Shown one piece after another: positions 31,923 to 39,638 of a DNA stretch of 64,000 nucleotides (positions are counted from its first letter, which is position 1; every line of letters begins with the position of its first letter). Location of the stretch: NCBI RefSeq assembly GCF_900636475.1, contig NZ_LR134283.1, positions 1,054,001-1,118,000 of the forward strand. The letters run 5' to 3'. The position numbers were made by a program, and so were the translations under genes. The notes under the pieces are model-generated. The model was not told the DNA's origin. It saw only the letters and a list, made by a program, of their open reading frames with translations, and did not search any database. This DNA comes from Streptococcus anginosus. GTDB lineage: Bacteria > Bacillota > Bacilli > Lactobacillales > Streptococcaceae.

Positions 31923-32140
31923 GTTTTCTCCTCATTCTTCTTCAAATATTGTAACTCCAACTGATGTTCCTTTCGCAAGACCCGCTCAGCTTCTAGATAG
32001 TCCATTCTTTCTATCAAGCCCGCATCATAAATCCTCTCTAACTCAATTTTCATCATTTCAATATCATACAAGCGCTTACCCATATAGATAATAATGCCAA
32101 AACTTTTGAGGTATTGCTGCACATCATAAAGTGTTTTCAT
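31916..32140 (-). CDS. yqgQ: YqgQ family protein (DUF910)
   Basis: 74-residue helical protein (TLYDVQQYLKSFGIIIYMGKR...YDIEMMKIELERIYDAGLI), matching the YqgQ family often linked to glucokinase genes in Firmicutes. Function is unknown. A TTGAAA-17 bp-TAAAAT promoter ends 7 nt before the ATG and no Shine-Dalgarno fits, so the mRNA is probably leaderless. It overlaps the rhodanese gene by 7 nt. Confidence 0.88.
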   Translation of the reverse strand: MKTLYDVQQYLKSFGIIIYMGKRLYDIEMMKIELERIYDAGLIERMDYLEAERVLRKEHQLELQYLKKNEEKTC

Positions 32141-32147
32141 GAGGCTT

Positions 32148-32176
32148 ATTTTACCAGAATTTTAGGAGTATTTCAA
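32148..32176 (-). promoter_or_regulatory. Promoter of yqgQ, leaderless layout
   Basis: TTGAAA (32171-32176) and TAAAAT (32148-32153) on the minus strand are spaced 17 bp. The -10 ends 7 nt before the ATG. Confidence 0.7.
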
Positions 32177-32231
32177 GGTTGAAAAGAACTCATTTTGTAA
32201 GTAAAACATTCTTCAAGTGCTCAAAAACAAC

Positions 32232-32333
32232 AAAAAAGCCGCCGATTGGGCGACTCTTATAGGGAGATTATTATGAAAAAGAAAAGTTTAGGATTTTTAT
32301 CAAATAAAGTTAGGAGGTCTTCATCTGATGATG
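32232..32333 (-). ncRNA. CiaR-dependent small RNA (csRNA)
   Basis: A roughly 100-nt RNA is predicted on the minus strand between dpr and yqgQ. It begins shortly after a CiaR box and TATACT -10. A short CATC/GATG hairpin may form at the 5' end, depending on the exact start. A long unpaired stretch follows, containing ACCTCCT and TCTCCC, which complement Shine-Dalgarno sequences. The RNA ends in a G+C-rich hairpin (AGTCGCC/GGCGGCT, 32238-32255) and six T (32232-32237). This is the architecture described for pneumococcal csRNAs, which act downstream of CiaRH on competence and other targets. The 5' end is inferred to within a few nucleotides. Confidence 0.85.
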
Positions 32334-32335
32334 TT

Positions 32336-32368
32336 AGTATAACGCCACCTCCTTAAACTTATCTTAAA
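32336..32368 (-). promoter_or_regulatory. CiaR box and -10 of csRNA promoter
   Basis: On the minus strand TTTAAGATAAGTTTAAG (32352-32368) is a perfect TTTAAG-N5-TTTAAG CiaR direct repeat. Ten bp further lies TATACT (32336-32341). This is the arrangement of CiaR-activated promoters in streptococci. Confidence 0.88.
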
Positions 32369-32413
32369 TTCTAAAAGATTTTAAAAATTTATTTTCTACT
32401 CTCAAAAATTTAC

Positions 32414-32941
32414 TTACAAACCCGGAGTTTGACCGATTTCTGCTGTTAACATCCAGATATTCTTTTCAAGTTCTGCTTTTGCACCGACAAAAATATCGTT
32501 GGTCACATCATCCCCTTCTTCATCTGTTACATCCAGAGCTTCTTGGTAGAGGCCTACCAAGTAACGGAAGATTTCGATGACACGTTCCAAACTTTCTGCA
32601 ACATTCTTACTGAATTTTCCTTCTTTTTCTTCAATATTGCTGTGTTGGATAAATTCACTCAAAGTTGAATACGGCGTTCCACCTAAAGTAATCAAACGTT
32701 CACTTACTTCATCCAAAGTCGTATCCAAGGTTTCCATGTACTCGTCCATCTTAGGATGCCAAACCATAAAACCAGCTCCACGCATGTACCAATGTACTTG
32801 GTGAAGAGCAATGTGAGCAGTGTATAAATCCGCTACCACTTGGTTTAAAACTGCTTTTGTTTTGGGAAGAGACTTACTGAAAGACTCAACACTTGAGAAA
32901 GTTGCAACATCTTTTGCTGCTTCATTTTTTAGATTAACCAT
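32414..32941 (-). CDS. dpr: Dps-like peroxide resistance protein Dpr
   Basis: 175-residue ferritin-like four-helix protein that forms dodecamers, oxidises and stores iron, and protects against peroxide. The ferroxidase ligands are visible in HQVHWYMRGAGF and HPKMDEYMETLDTTLDEVSERL (about 50-82). Streptococci lack catalase, so this is a main peroxide defence. It is monocistronic, with a strong promoter overlapped by one PerR-like box and followed by a perfect one. Confidence 0.97.
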   Translation of the reverse strand: MVNLKNEAAKDVATFSSVESFSKSLPKTKAVLNQVVADLYTAHIALHQVHWYMRGAGFMVWHPKMDEYMETLDTTLDEVSERLITLGGTPYSTLSEFIQHSNIEEKEGKFSKNVAESLERVIEIFRYLVGLYQEALDVTDEEGDDVTNDIFVGAKAELEKNIWMLTAEIGQTPGL

Positions 32942-32960
32942 TATCCTACCTCGCTTTTAT

Positions 32961-32975
32961 TTAGAATGATTCTAA
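32961..32975. promoter_or_regulatory. PerR box 1 of dpr
   Basis: TTAGAATGATTCTAA is a perfect 7-1-7 palindrome of the PerR-box type, located in the dpr leader just downstream of the transcription start. Confidence 0.8.
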
Positions 32976-32994
32976 TCTTTTTGATTATGATTTA

Positions 32995-33023
32995 ATTATA
33001 ATGTTTCTAAATAAGAAAGTCAA
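32995..33023 (-). promoter_or_regulatory. dpr promoter with second PerR-like box
   Basis: TTGACT (33018-33023) and TATAAT (32995-33000) on the minus strand are 17 bp apart. TTATAATGTTTCTAA at 32996-33010 matches 13 of 15 positions of the PerR consensus and covers the -10. Confidence 0.75.
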
Positions 33024-33079
33024 ATGATTGAACTCTGAAATTTCTTTTATTAGAAAAGTTGCAATTTTTTAGAATTATT

Positions 33080-33087
33080 TGCGAATA
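33080..33087 (+). promoter_or_regulatory. SigX (ComX) cin-box of cclA
   Basis: TGCGAATA matches 7 of 8 positions of the competence sigma box TACGAATA, preceded by a T-run. It ends 7 nt before the cclA ATG. Confidence 0.7.
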
Positions 33088-33094
33088 AAAAAGT

Positions 33095-33769
33095 ATGATT
33101 CATTTTTATTTTTTCTTGGTTGGAAGCATTGTAGCTTCCTTTTTAGGGCTGGTCGTTGATCGTTTCCCTGAACAGTCTATTCTCGTTCCTTCCAGTCATT
33201 GTAATGCTTGTGGACAGAAATTAGCACCTCGTGATTTAGTCCCTGTCCTTTCTCAGCTTATCAATCGACTGCGTTGTCGGTTTTGCAACTCAAAAATTCC
33301 CATCCGTTACATCCTTCTAGAACTAACTGGTGGCTGTCTCTTTCTTGCAACATCTTTAGGTTATCTAAACATCAACCGGCTCGTTTTGCTTGCAATGGGA
33401 ATGACCTTATCCCTTTATGATCAAAGAGAACAAGAATATCCTCTCCTCATCTGGTTAATCTTTCATATTTTTCTCCTTTTTTTGACAAGCTTCAATCTTT
33501 TAATGGTTGCTTTTTTAGCACTTGGGATTTTGGCTCACTTCGTTGATTTACGTATCGGTGCAGGAGACTTTCTTTTTCTGGCATCTTGCTCAACTATTTT
33601 TCATCTGACTGAAGTTCTTCTCATTATTCAAATTGCTAGTATCATTGGTCTGCTCCTTTTTGGTTTAAAATCAAAAAAAGACAGGTTAGCCTTTGTTCCC
33701 TGTCTTTTCTGTGGTAGCAGCATCCTGATAATGATACAATTTATCGTTCTTCACCAAAATGCCTTATGA
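33095..33769 (+). CDS. cclA: Type IV prepilin peptidase of competence pilus
   Basis: 224-residue membrane aspartic protease that cleaves and N-methylates ComG prepilins for DNA uptake. The N-terminal domain has two CxxC zinc motifs (CNACGQ and CRFCNS), and the catalytic Asp residues are in LYDQREQEYP and LRIGAGDFLF. About six helices follow. A SigX box ends only 7 nt before the ATG and no Shine-Dalgarno is present. The 3' end overlaps the convergent VanZ-like gene by 6 nt. Confidence 0.93.
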   Translation: MIHFYFFLVGSIVASFLGLVVDRFPEQSILVPSSHCNACGQKLAPRDLVPVLSQLINRLRCRFCNSKIPIRYILLELTGGCLFLATSLGYLNINRLVLLAMGMTLSLYDQREQEYPLLIWLIFHIFLLFLTSFNLLMVAFLALGILAHFVDLRIGAGDFLFLASCSTIFHLTEVLLIIQIASIIGLLLFGLKSKKDRLAFVPCLFCGSSILIMIQFIVLHQNAL

Positions 33770-34282
33770 TTTATTTGAGAGTTGCTTTACCAAAAATTTA
33801 TAAAATAGAAAAGCTAGATATCCGCCTAATGTATTTGTCCATAAGTCATCTATTTCAAAAACACGATTGGCATCAATTAAAATATCTAGTAAAATCTGGG
33901 TGCATTCGATAAACAAGCTCATTGAAAAACTGGCAAATAGCACACGCTTAGCACTCCTCATCTTAGGAAAAAGCCAGAGAAGTTGAAAAATCAGTGGGCT
34001 AAGCAGAAAAATATTCATTATATTTTGTACAAAAACCTTAATTAATTGAAAGAAAGAAGTAATTTGCCCAAGATTGATAAAAGAATTAAAAGGAATGAGA
34101 AGCACTACAATACGACCAAACTGCTGAATCCCCGGCGTCTCCATTCCCTTTTCTGGCACTTGAGGGAGAAAACACATTAGACATAATAATAAAATGTGGA
34201 AAATGCTTCCCCAAGTAAGAAAAGTACGTCCCTTAACGGTTAATTCACCATCTGTTTTCAATAGATTGTTCAATTTAAGCAT
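33764..34282 (-). CDS. VanZ-family membrane protein
   Basis: 172 residues with four to five helices and the VanZ signature (PFNSF near 62, [11 protein letters not shown] and [17 protein letters not shown] near 120-155). Family members are linked to teicoplanin or other lipoglycopeptide tolerance, but the role here is unknown. It overlaps rlmN by 8 nt and is co-transcribed with it. The 3' end overlaps convergent cclA. Confidence 0.88.
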   Translation of the reverse strand: MLKLNNLLKTDGELTVKGRTFLTWGSIFHILLLCLMCFLPQVPEKGMETPGIQQFGRIVVLLIPFNSFINLGQITSFFQLIKVFVQNIMNIFLLSPLIFQLLWLFPKMRSAKRVLFASFSMSLFIECTQILLDILIDANRVFEIDDLWTNTLGGYLAFLFYKFLVKQLSNKS

Positions 34283-35357
34283 GCTTGGTAAGAGCTTTCT
34301 CCTTGTCCTGCTTCATGGTGTTTGAGCGCAATTGACCGCAAGCTGCATCAATATCCGTTCCATGCTCTTGACGAACAACACAGTTAATGCCATTCTTTTT
34401 CAGAGTATCGTAGAAAGCCATTACACGTTCTTTGGGACTGCGACTATATTGATCATGTTCGCTAACTGGATTGTAAGGAATCAAATTGACATACGATAGC
34501 TTTTTGATGTTTTTTAGCAATTCAGTTAATTCCAATGCCTGCTCTACTCCGTCATTGACTTCATTTAACATAATATATTCAAAGGTCACTCGGCGGTTGG
34601 TCGTTTCAATATAATATTCAATTGCCGCGAATAACTTCTCAATTGGAAAGGCACGATTGATTTTCATAATGCTGGAGCGCAATTCATTATTGGGTGCATG
34701 AAGAGAAACAGCTAAATTAACCTGCACTCCTTCATTTGCAAACTCACGAATTTTATGCGCTAAACCGGAAGTGGAAACCGTAATGTGACGAGCCCCGATA
34801 GCCAGCCCTTTGTCATCATTGACAGTTCGCACAAACTTGAGCACATTGTCATAGTTATCAAAAGGCTCGCCAATCCCCATAACAACAATATGGCTGACGC
34901 GCTCACCTTGTCCACGCTCATCAAAATATTTTTGCACCAGCATAATCTGAGACATAATTTCCCCATTATTCAAGTCACGCTGCTTTTTAATCAGCCCGCT
35001 GGCACAAAAAGTACAGCCAATATTGCAGCCAACCTGAGTGGTTACACAGACCGACAGACCATAGTGCTGACGCATGAGAACTGTTTCAATCAACATACCG
35101 TCTGGCAATTCAAAGAGATATTTGACTGTTCCATCAGCCGATTCCTGCACAATTCGTTGCTTCAGTGGATTCACGACAAATTCATCTTCTAATTTTGCCA
35201 ACAAATCCTTTGAAATGTTTGTCATTTCTGCAAAAGACTGAACCCGTTTGCGATAAAGCCACTCCCAAATCTGAGTAGCTCGAAATTTCTTTTCTCCTTT
35301 ACTTTCTGTCCAATCTATCAAATCCTGACGGGTCAAACTATAAATTGATGGTTTCAT
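34275..35357 (-). CDS. rlmN: 23S rRNA (A2503-C2) / tRNA (A37-C2) methyltransferase RlmN
   Basis: 360-residue radical SAM methyltransferase. The iron-sulfur motif [11 protein letters not shown] is present, along with GEP and the C-terminal Cys in [15 protein letters not shown]. It methylates A2503 in the peptidyl transferase centre. The frame is open to 35378, but ATG 35357 ([13 protein letters not shown]) is chosen because AGAGAGGAAG precedes it and the family starts there. VanZ follows with an 8-nt overlap. Confidence 0.96.
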   Translation of the reverse strand: MKPSIYSLTRQDLIDWTESKGEKKFRATQIWEWLYRKRVQSFAEMTNISKDLLAKLEDEFVVNPLKQRIVQESADGTVKYLFELPDGMLIETVLMRQHYGLSVCVTTQVGCNIGCTFCASGLIKKQRDLNNGEIMSQIMLVQKYFDERGQGERVSHIVVMGIGEPFDNYDNVLKFVRTVNDDKGLAIGARHITVSTSGLAHKIREFANEGVQVNLAVSLHAPNNELRSSIMKINRAFPIEKLFAAIEYYIETTNRRVTFEYIMLNEVNDGVEQALELTELLKNIKKLSYVNLIPYNPVSEHDQYSRSPKERVMAFYDTLKKNGINCVVRQEHGTDIDAACGQLRSNTMKQDKEKALTKHA

Positions 35358-35390
35358 TTTCTTCCTCTCTGTTCCCATTCTCGGTTTCCG

Positions 35391-35954
35391 CTATTTTTGA
35401 CGAATAACAAAATGACGCTGGCTGCTTGTTTGTTGTTGCTTCGTTGAATTTTGCTTTCTTGCTCTTTGCTTTTGATTTTGTCGCTTACTGCGCTGGCGAT
35501 TTTCTCGCTTGGGTTGCTCTTCTTTATAGGAGCGAGCTTGTTTAGAACGACGTGGCTTGTTCTCACTTTCTTTCTTGTGATGTGATTTTTTATCAAACGA
35601 TGCGCGACGCGGCTGTAAATTTTCCAAGACAAAATAAGCACAGCCATAATTGCAGTATTCTAGTAAATATTCTTCTAAACGGCTGATTTTTTCTTCACTT
35701 TCATTTGCCCTGTCATCTTTATAAAATCCACGCAAACGCAACTGCTCATTTCCCCAGTCGCCAACAATATAATCAAATTTTGTTAAAATTTCTGAAAAGC
35801 GCTGATTAAAAGCCGTTATATCAAAACCTTCCTTGAAATTCTCTACCAAGTCAAATTCAATTGTCTCAGTCAAGATTTTGGTTCCTATTTGCCGAAACTC
35901 CGGTCCAGGAAATTTATTGTAATTGTATAATTCAGGTGCAATTTCTTTTCGCAT
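35391..35954 (-). CDS. yutD: YutD-like protein with basic disordered tail
   Basis: 187 residues. The N-terminal 110 residues form the YutD domain (YNYNKFPGPEF, YIVGDWGNEQLRLRGFY, YCNYGCAYFVLENL). The rest is a Lys/Arg/Gln/Ser-rich tail of about 70 residues that looks disordered and nucleic-acid-binding. Two ATGs are possible, 6 nt apart. 35954 is preferred because AAAGG is 6 nt before it. It lies 33 bp upstream of rlmN and is probably co-transcribed. Function is unknown. Confidence 0.85.
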   Translation of the reverse strand: MRKEIAPELYNYNKFPGPEFRQIGTKILTETIEFDLVENFKEGFDITAFNQRFSEILTKFDYIVGDWGNEQLRLRGFYKDDRANESEEKISRLEEYLLEYCNYGCAYFVLENLQPRRASFDKKSHHKKESENKPRRSKQARSYKEEQPKRENRQRSKRQNQKQRARKQNSTKQQQTSSQRHFVIRQK

Positions 35955-36041
35955 AGTCATCCTTTATCACCTTATTTCTTGTATTAAACTTATTTTACCA
36001 TAAAAAGAAGTGTTTTTGATAGTTGAAATAGAGAAAGAAGA

Positions 36042-36079
36042 AAAGAGCAAGTCAGATTTCTAGTACTGACTTGCTCTTT
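36042..36079 (-). terminator. Terminator of the rsmD-coaD-sepM operon
   Basis: A perfect 13-bp inverted repeat (AAAGAGCAAGTCA and complement) around a 12-nt loop, T-rich on the minus strand, 15 bp after the sepM stop. Confidence 0.8.
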
Positions 36080-36093
36080 CATTTTCATTATTC

Positions 36094-37149
36094 TTACGAC
36101 TTTTTCGTGCTTTTGAGGTAATCAATTGCGTCTTGCAAGGTCTTGACAGGTACAATTTTCATTTTAGTTTTAATTTTTTTAGCAGCTGCCAAAGCTGTCT
36201 CATAATTTGTTTTCGCTTTAGGATTGGATTTTTTCACTTCCTTGGTGACTGGATTATTTGGCGCAAAGAAAATTTCTGCGCCATTTTTAGCTGCTGAAAC
36301 AACTTTTTTATCAATCCCACCAATATCACCAACTTTTCCTTCACGGTCAATCGATCCTGTCCCAGCAATATTTCTGCCATCTCTCAATGTCGGGTCTGCA
36401 ATCTGTGTATAAATAGCCAAGCTAAACATCAAGCCCGCACTTGGTCCACCAATCCCTGCTGTTGAAAATTCAATTGGTATATTACTTGTGACTTCTGTTC
36501 GGTCAATTAAGCTAATACCAATCCCATTTTTTCCATTTTCAAGTTTGATAATTTTACCTATAGCAGATTTTTTCTGACCGTCTTCTACATAGTTCACCTT
36601 GACCTTGCTGCCAATTTTCTGTGAGCCTACATAATCAATCAAATCTTTTGAACTGTTGAAAGTCTTATCATTCACGCCTGTCACGGTACCTGCAATATTT
36701 AAAATACCTTTAAAAGTAGAATTCTTTGTGACTTGCAAGACGTAAACCCCTAGATATTTCAGAGTAATGTCTTTGCCAGCTTTTTTCAACCCTTGGTATT
36801 TAGCTAGGTTTTGCGACGTTTCCATATAAAACTGATTGATCCGCATGTATTCTTTATCAGAAGTTCCACCAGTCAAATCTTTCGCCGAATAAATATCCGT
36901 AAAAGGAGTCAGCCAAGCATAAACCAAATGAGCAAAGGTCGCATGCTGAATTCCAACCGTTACAAAATTATAAGAACCTTTTTCCTTATCTTCTTTGTTG
37001 TCCACGCGCAATACCTGACGGACATCCGCTGCACCACCTGGCACCTCAATATAATAAGGCAAGGGAACTACAAAAGATAAGAAAAGCAAAATCAACCCTA
37101 CTACTGCAATTATCGGCCATTTTTTAAATTTATTTCTTGGTTTTTCCAT
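36094..37149 (-). CDS. sepM: SepM-like PDZ / Lon-type membrane serine protease
   Basis: 351 residues: an N-terminal membrane helix (about 11-30), a PDZ domain (about 125-205), and a C-terminal Lon-like protease domain with Ser in GGPSAGLMFSLA (about 236) and Lys in GGIDKKVVSAAKNGA. In S. mutans SepM trims the competence-stimulating peptide outside the cell. In Bacillus the relative is YlbL. It overlaps coaD by 20 nt. The active site is intact. The CSP link here is inference, as comC is not in the window. Confidence 0.92.
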   Translation of the reverse strand: MEKPRNKFKKWPIIAVVGLILLFLSFVVPLPYYIEVPGGAADVRQVLRVDNKEDKEKGSYNFVTVGIQHATFAHLVYAWLTPFTDIYSAKDLTGGTSDKEYMRINQFYMETSQNLAKYQGLKKAGKDITLKYLGVYVLQVTKNSTFKGILNIAGTVTGVNDKTFNSSKDLIDYVGSQKIGSKVKVNYVEDGQKKSAIGKIIKLENGKNGIGISLIDRTEVTSNIPIEFSTAGIGGPSAGLMFSLAIYTQIADPTLRDGRNIAGTGSIDREGKVGDIGGIDKKVVSAAKNGAEIFFAPNNPVTKEVKKSNPKAKTNYETALAAAKKIKTKMKIVPVKTLQDAIDYLKSTKKS

Positions 37150-37627
37150 ATTGTTTCTTTAACTCCTTTATGACACTTTCGGGCACATACTTTGAAATAT
37201 CCTGCTCAAAGGAAATCAATTCACGAATTCTTGATGAGCTGAGATGCTGATAAGCTGGTTTGCTTATCAAAAAAATGGTTTCTATCTCAGGTGCTAATTC
37301 ATGATTGAAAAAGTTGAGATTCCCCTCATAATCCAAATCTTGACTATTACGTAGTCCCCGTACAAAAGTTGTCACTCCTAGCTTTCTTGCCACTTCTACT
37401 GCCAATTCATCATGAGAAGTAACAATTTTTACATTCTCCAAATGAGCTAGAGCAGCTGCTATCATTTTTTCTTTTGCTTCAATACTAAAAAAACTCTTTT
37501 TCTCAAGATTATAAAAGATACCAACATAAAGGCAATCAAAGAGCTTACTAGCTCGCTTAATCAAGTCAATATGCCCCTTTGTAATCGGGTCAAAAGAGCC
37601 CGCAAATAATCCAATTTTATCTGACAT
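37130..37627 (-). CDS. coaD: Phosphopantetheine adenylyltransferase
   Basis: 165-residue nucleotidyltransferase that makes dephospho-CoA from 4'-phosphopantetheine and ATP. The N-terminal [14 protein letters not shown] (HxGH-type, TKGH) and the [12 protein letters not shown] motif ([10 protein letters not shown]) are intact. It is the middle gene of the overlapping rsmD-coaD-sepM operon, starting inside rsmD by 11 nt. Confidence 0.97.
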   Translation of the reverse strand: MSDKIGLFAGSFDPITKGHIDLIKRASKLFDCLYVGIFYNLEKKSFFSIEAKEKMIAAALAHLENVKIVTSHDELAVEVARKLGVTTFVRGLRNSQDLDYEGNLNFFNHELAPEIETIFLISKPAYQHLSSSRIRELISFEQDISKYVPESVIKELKKQYGKTKK

Positions 37628-38156
37628 AAACCGTCACCTTTGAAATTCCATATATTTTTTGCTTCCAGATACCTAGTCCTGCGATTTCTTCTGGTAAATC
37701 CACCGACTTGTCTGTCTCACAAACAACCAGTACATCATCGCTCAGAAGCTCTCGTTCAATCATTTTTATAATATCTGAAACAATCTGTTCTTTTGCATAG
37801 GGTGGATCTAACAAAACCAAGTCAAACTGTCCTGTGACCAATTCAAGTGCTCGATTGGACTCCATTTTCAGAAGTTCAAATCGTTCTTTTTCCTTAGTCA
37901 TACTGATATTTTGGCTGATAATCGCTTGCGCCCTGCGGTCTTTTTCAACCAAAACAGCCGAAACCATGCCTCGCGAAATAGCTTCAATCGCTAAACTGCC
38001 GCTTCCAGCATACAAGTCCAGAACCTGTCCTCCATCAAAATAAGGACCAATCATATTAAAGATAGCTCCCTTAACCTTGTCTGTCGTCGGTCTGGTTGTT
38101 TTGCCTTCCAATGTTTTAAGAGGACGCCCCCCATATTTCCCTGCAACAACTCTCAT
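37617..38156 (-). CDS. rsmD: 16S rRNA (G966-N2) methyltransferase RsmD
   Basis: 179-residue SAM-dependent methyltransferase with motif [14 protein letters not shown] and catalytic motif IV LLDPPYA. It methylates G966 of 16S rRNA. The frame extends to 38222, but ATG 38156 ([10 protein letters not shown]) matches the family. A TATAAT element ends 7 nt before this ATG and there is no Shine-Dalgarno, suggesting a leaderless operon mRNA. Confidence 0.94.
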   Translation of the reverse strand: MRVVAGKYGGRPLKTLEGKTTRPTTDKVKGAIFNMIGPYFDGGQVLDLYAGSGSLAIEAISRGMVSAVLVEKDRRAQAIISQNISMTKEKERFELLKMESNRALELVTGQFDLVLLDPPYAKEQIVSDIIKMIERELLSDDVLVVCETDKSVDLPEEIAGLGIWKQKIYGISKVTVYVR

Positions 38157-38163
38157 AAAGAAT

Positions 38164-38169
38164 ATTATA
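38164..38169 (-). promoter_or_regulatory. -10 element of rsmD operon, leaderless layout
   Basis: TATAAT on the minus strand ends 7 nt before the rsmD ATG. The -35 is weak (GATACA at 17 bp). Confidence 0.55.
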
Positions 38170-38316
38170 ACAAAATCTCTAAAGAATGTATCAGTTTTTC
38201 TTCTATGATAGCTGTAAGTCAATTGTTTTTTCTATCTAACTTTTGAAATGCAGTTCAAACATGATGATTTTTAATACAGTTTTTTGCAATTATCTCGAGC
38301 TGATTGCAGACCACAT

Positions 38317-38346
38317 AAAAAATCCCCTGATATGAATCAGAGGATT
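38317..38346 (-). terminator. Terminator of hpf
   Basis: ATCCTCTGAT pairs with ATCAGGGGAT around a 4-nt loop on the minus strand, followed by six T, next to the hpf stop. Confidence 0.85.
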
Positions 38347-38352
38347 GATTGA

Positions 38353-38895
38353 TTATCTCACTTCAAGCAAGCCAACGTCACCGTCTTCACGACGATACAA
38401 AACATTGGTTGTGTTGTCTTCTACATCAGTATAGATGAAGAAGTCATGTCCCAATAAATCCATTTGAAGAAGAGCTTCTTCTAAATCCATTGGTTTTAAG
38501 TCAATTTGTTTGGAGCGAACGACTTTTGCAGGTGCAGCCTCTACTTCTTCAATAACAGCATCTGTAAATAACTGACTGGTTGATTTTTTATTACGGTTTT
38601 TACGCTCAATCTTTGTTTTATTTTTACGAATTTGACGTTCAATTTTATCTGTCACCAAGTCAATAGAACCATACATATCTTGAGAAACATCTTCTGCACG
38701 AAGAGTGATAGAACCAAGTGGAATAGTTACTTCAACTTTGGCTGTTTTTTCACGATAGACTTTCAAGTTTACACGCGCATCCAATTCTTGATCAGCTTGG
38801 AAATATTTTTCGATTTTTTCAAGTTTAGAAACTACGTAATCACGAAGAGCTTCTGTTACTTCTAGGTTTTCACCACGGATACTATATTTAATCAT
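38353..38895 (-). CDS. hpf: Long-form ribosome hibernation promoting factor
   Basis: 180 residues. The N-terminal domain (1-100) binds the decoding region of the 30S subunit. A linker leads to the C-terminal dimerisation domain (about 125-180, PMDLEEALLQMDLLGHDFF), which pairs ribosomes into 100S dimers. It follows the comFA-comFC genes but has its own strong promoter overlapped by a cre-like site, so carbon status may influence its level. Confidence 0.97.
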   Translation of the reverse strand: MIKYSIRGENLEVTEALRDYVVSKLEKIEKYFQADQELDARVNLKVYREKTAKVEVTIPLGSITLRAEDVSQDMYGSIDLVTDKIERQIRKNKTKIERKNRNKKSTSQLFTDAVIEEVEAAPAKVVRSKQIDLKPMDLEEALLQMDLLGHDFFIYTDVEDNTTNVLYRREDGDVGLLEVR

Positions 38896-38935
38896 ATAAG
38901 TACCTTCTTTCTAAGCATTTGTTTTTCTTTATTTT

Positions 38936-38964
38936 ATTATAACGCTTTCATTTTTTTTTTGCAA
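38936..38964 (-). promoter_or_regulatory. hpf promoter with cre-like site
   Basis: TTGCAA (38959-38964) and TATAAT (38936-38941) on the minus strand are spaced 17 bp. TGAAAGCGTTATAA (38937-38950) matches 13 of 14 positions of the CcpA consensus and covers the -10. Confidence 0.65.
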
Positions 38965-38972
38965 ATTTTTTA

Positions 38973-39638
38973 TCATCTGGCTAATGAAAATGTCACAATT
39001 TCTTTCACTCCCGCTTCCACTAAAATTTCCTTGGCTAATTGTAGGGTTGAGCCTGTTGTATAAATGTCATCTATCAAAAGGATTTTGAGTGGAAGTTGAA
39101 CGTTGTCTTTCAATTTAAAACACTGCCGGCTTTGCAATCGCTCCTCTCTTGTTTTACTGGATTGAGCAATTGTATCATGCTTTTCTAAAACTTCCTTAAA
39201 TGGCAACTTTGCGCCCTCAAGAAGAGCTGTCACTTGATTAAACCCTCTTGTCTGATACTTTTTGGCACTTATAGGAATGGGAACAAGCGTATAATCGCTG
39301 TATCTTTTTAATTCCTTTTGCAAAACTTCTGTAAATACAGAATAAAGGGCATAATCTCCTTGAAATTTGTATTGACTAAAGAAGTCTTTCATAGCTTCGT
39401 TATACATAAAGCAGCTTTTATGGAAAACTTCTTTTCCTTTTTTTATCCATACTTGGCAATCCATGCAGACTTCGCACGTCCCTTCACGATAGCACTTCGG
39501 GCAATGCTGCGCTGAAATGCGCTGAAATTTTTCAAAACAGTCATCACAAGCCCTTGCTTTTGGCTTCTTCAAGGTCAATAAATCACAGAATGTTAGTTTT
39601 TCATCAAGTGTATTTTCACATAAAACACATGAATTCAT
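38973..39638 (-). CDS. comFC: Competence protein ComFC, phosphoribosyltransferase-like
   Basis: 221 residues with an N-terminal double Cys cluster (CVLCENTL, CDDCFE, CPKCYREGTCEVCMDC) and a C-terminal PRPP-type loop LLIDDIYTTGST. ComFC is needed for handling incoming single-stranded DNA during transformation. It overlaps comFA by 4 nt (ATGA), so they form one operon under the SigX box in front of comFA. Confidence 0.96.
   Translation of the reverse strand: MNSCVLCENTLDEKLTFCDLLTLKKPKARACDDCFEKFQRISAQHCPKCYREGTCEVCMDCQVWIKKGKEVFHKSCFMYNEAMKDFFSQYKFQGDYALYSVFTEVLQKELKRYSDYTLVPIPISAKKYQTRGFNQVTALLEGAKLPFKEVLEKHDTIAQSSKTREERLQSRQCFKLKDNVQLPLKILLIDDIYTTGSTLQLAKEILVEAGVKEIVTFSLAR

Noticed and set aside
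32273..32356. 27-codon plus-strand ORF (MKKKSLGFLSNKV...ITPPP) with GGGAG before its ATG, resembling a signalling peptide gene
   Set aside because: It lies entirely antisense to the csRNA and its promoter. Its apparent ribosome binding site and AGGAGG are the complement of the csRNA anti-Shine-Dalgarno stretches, and no Rgg-type regulator is adjacent.
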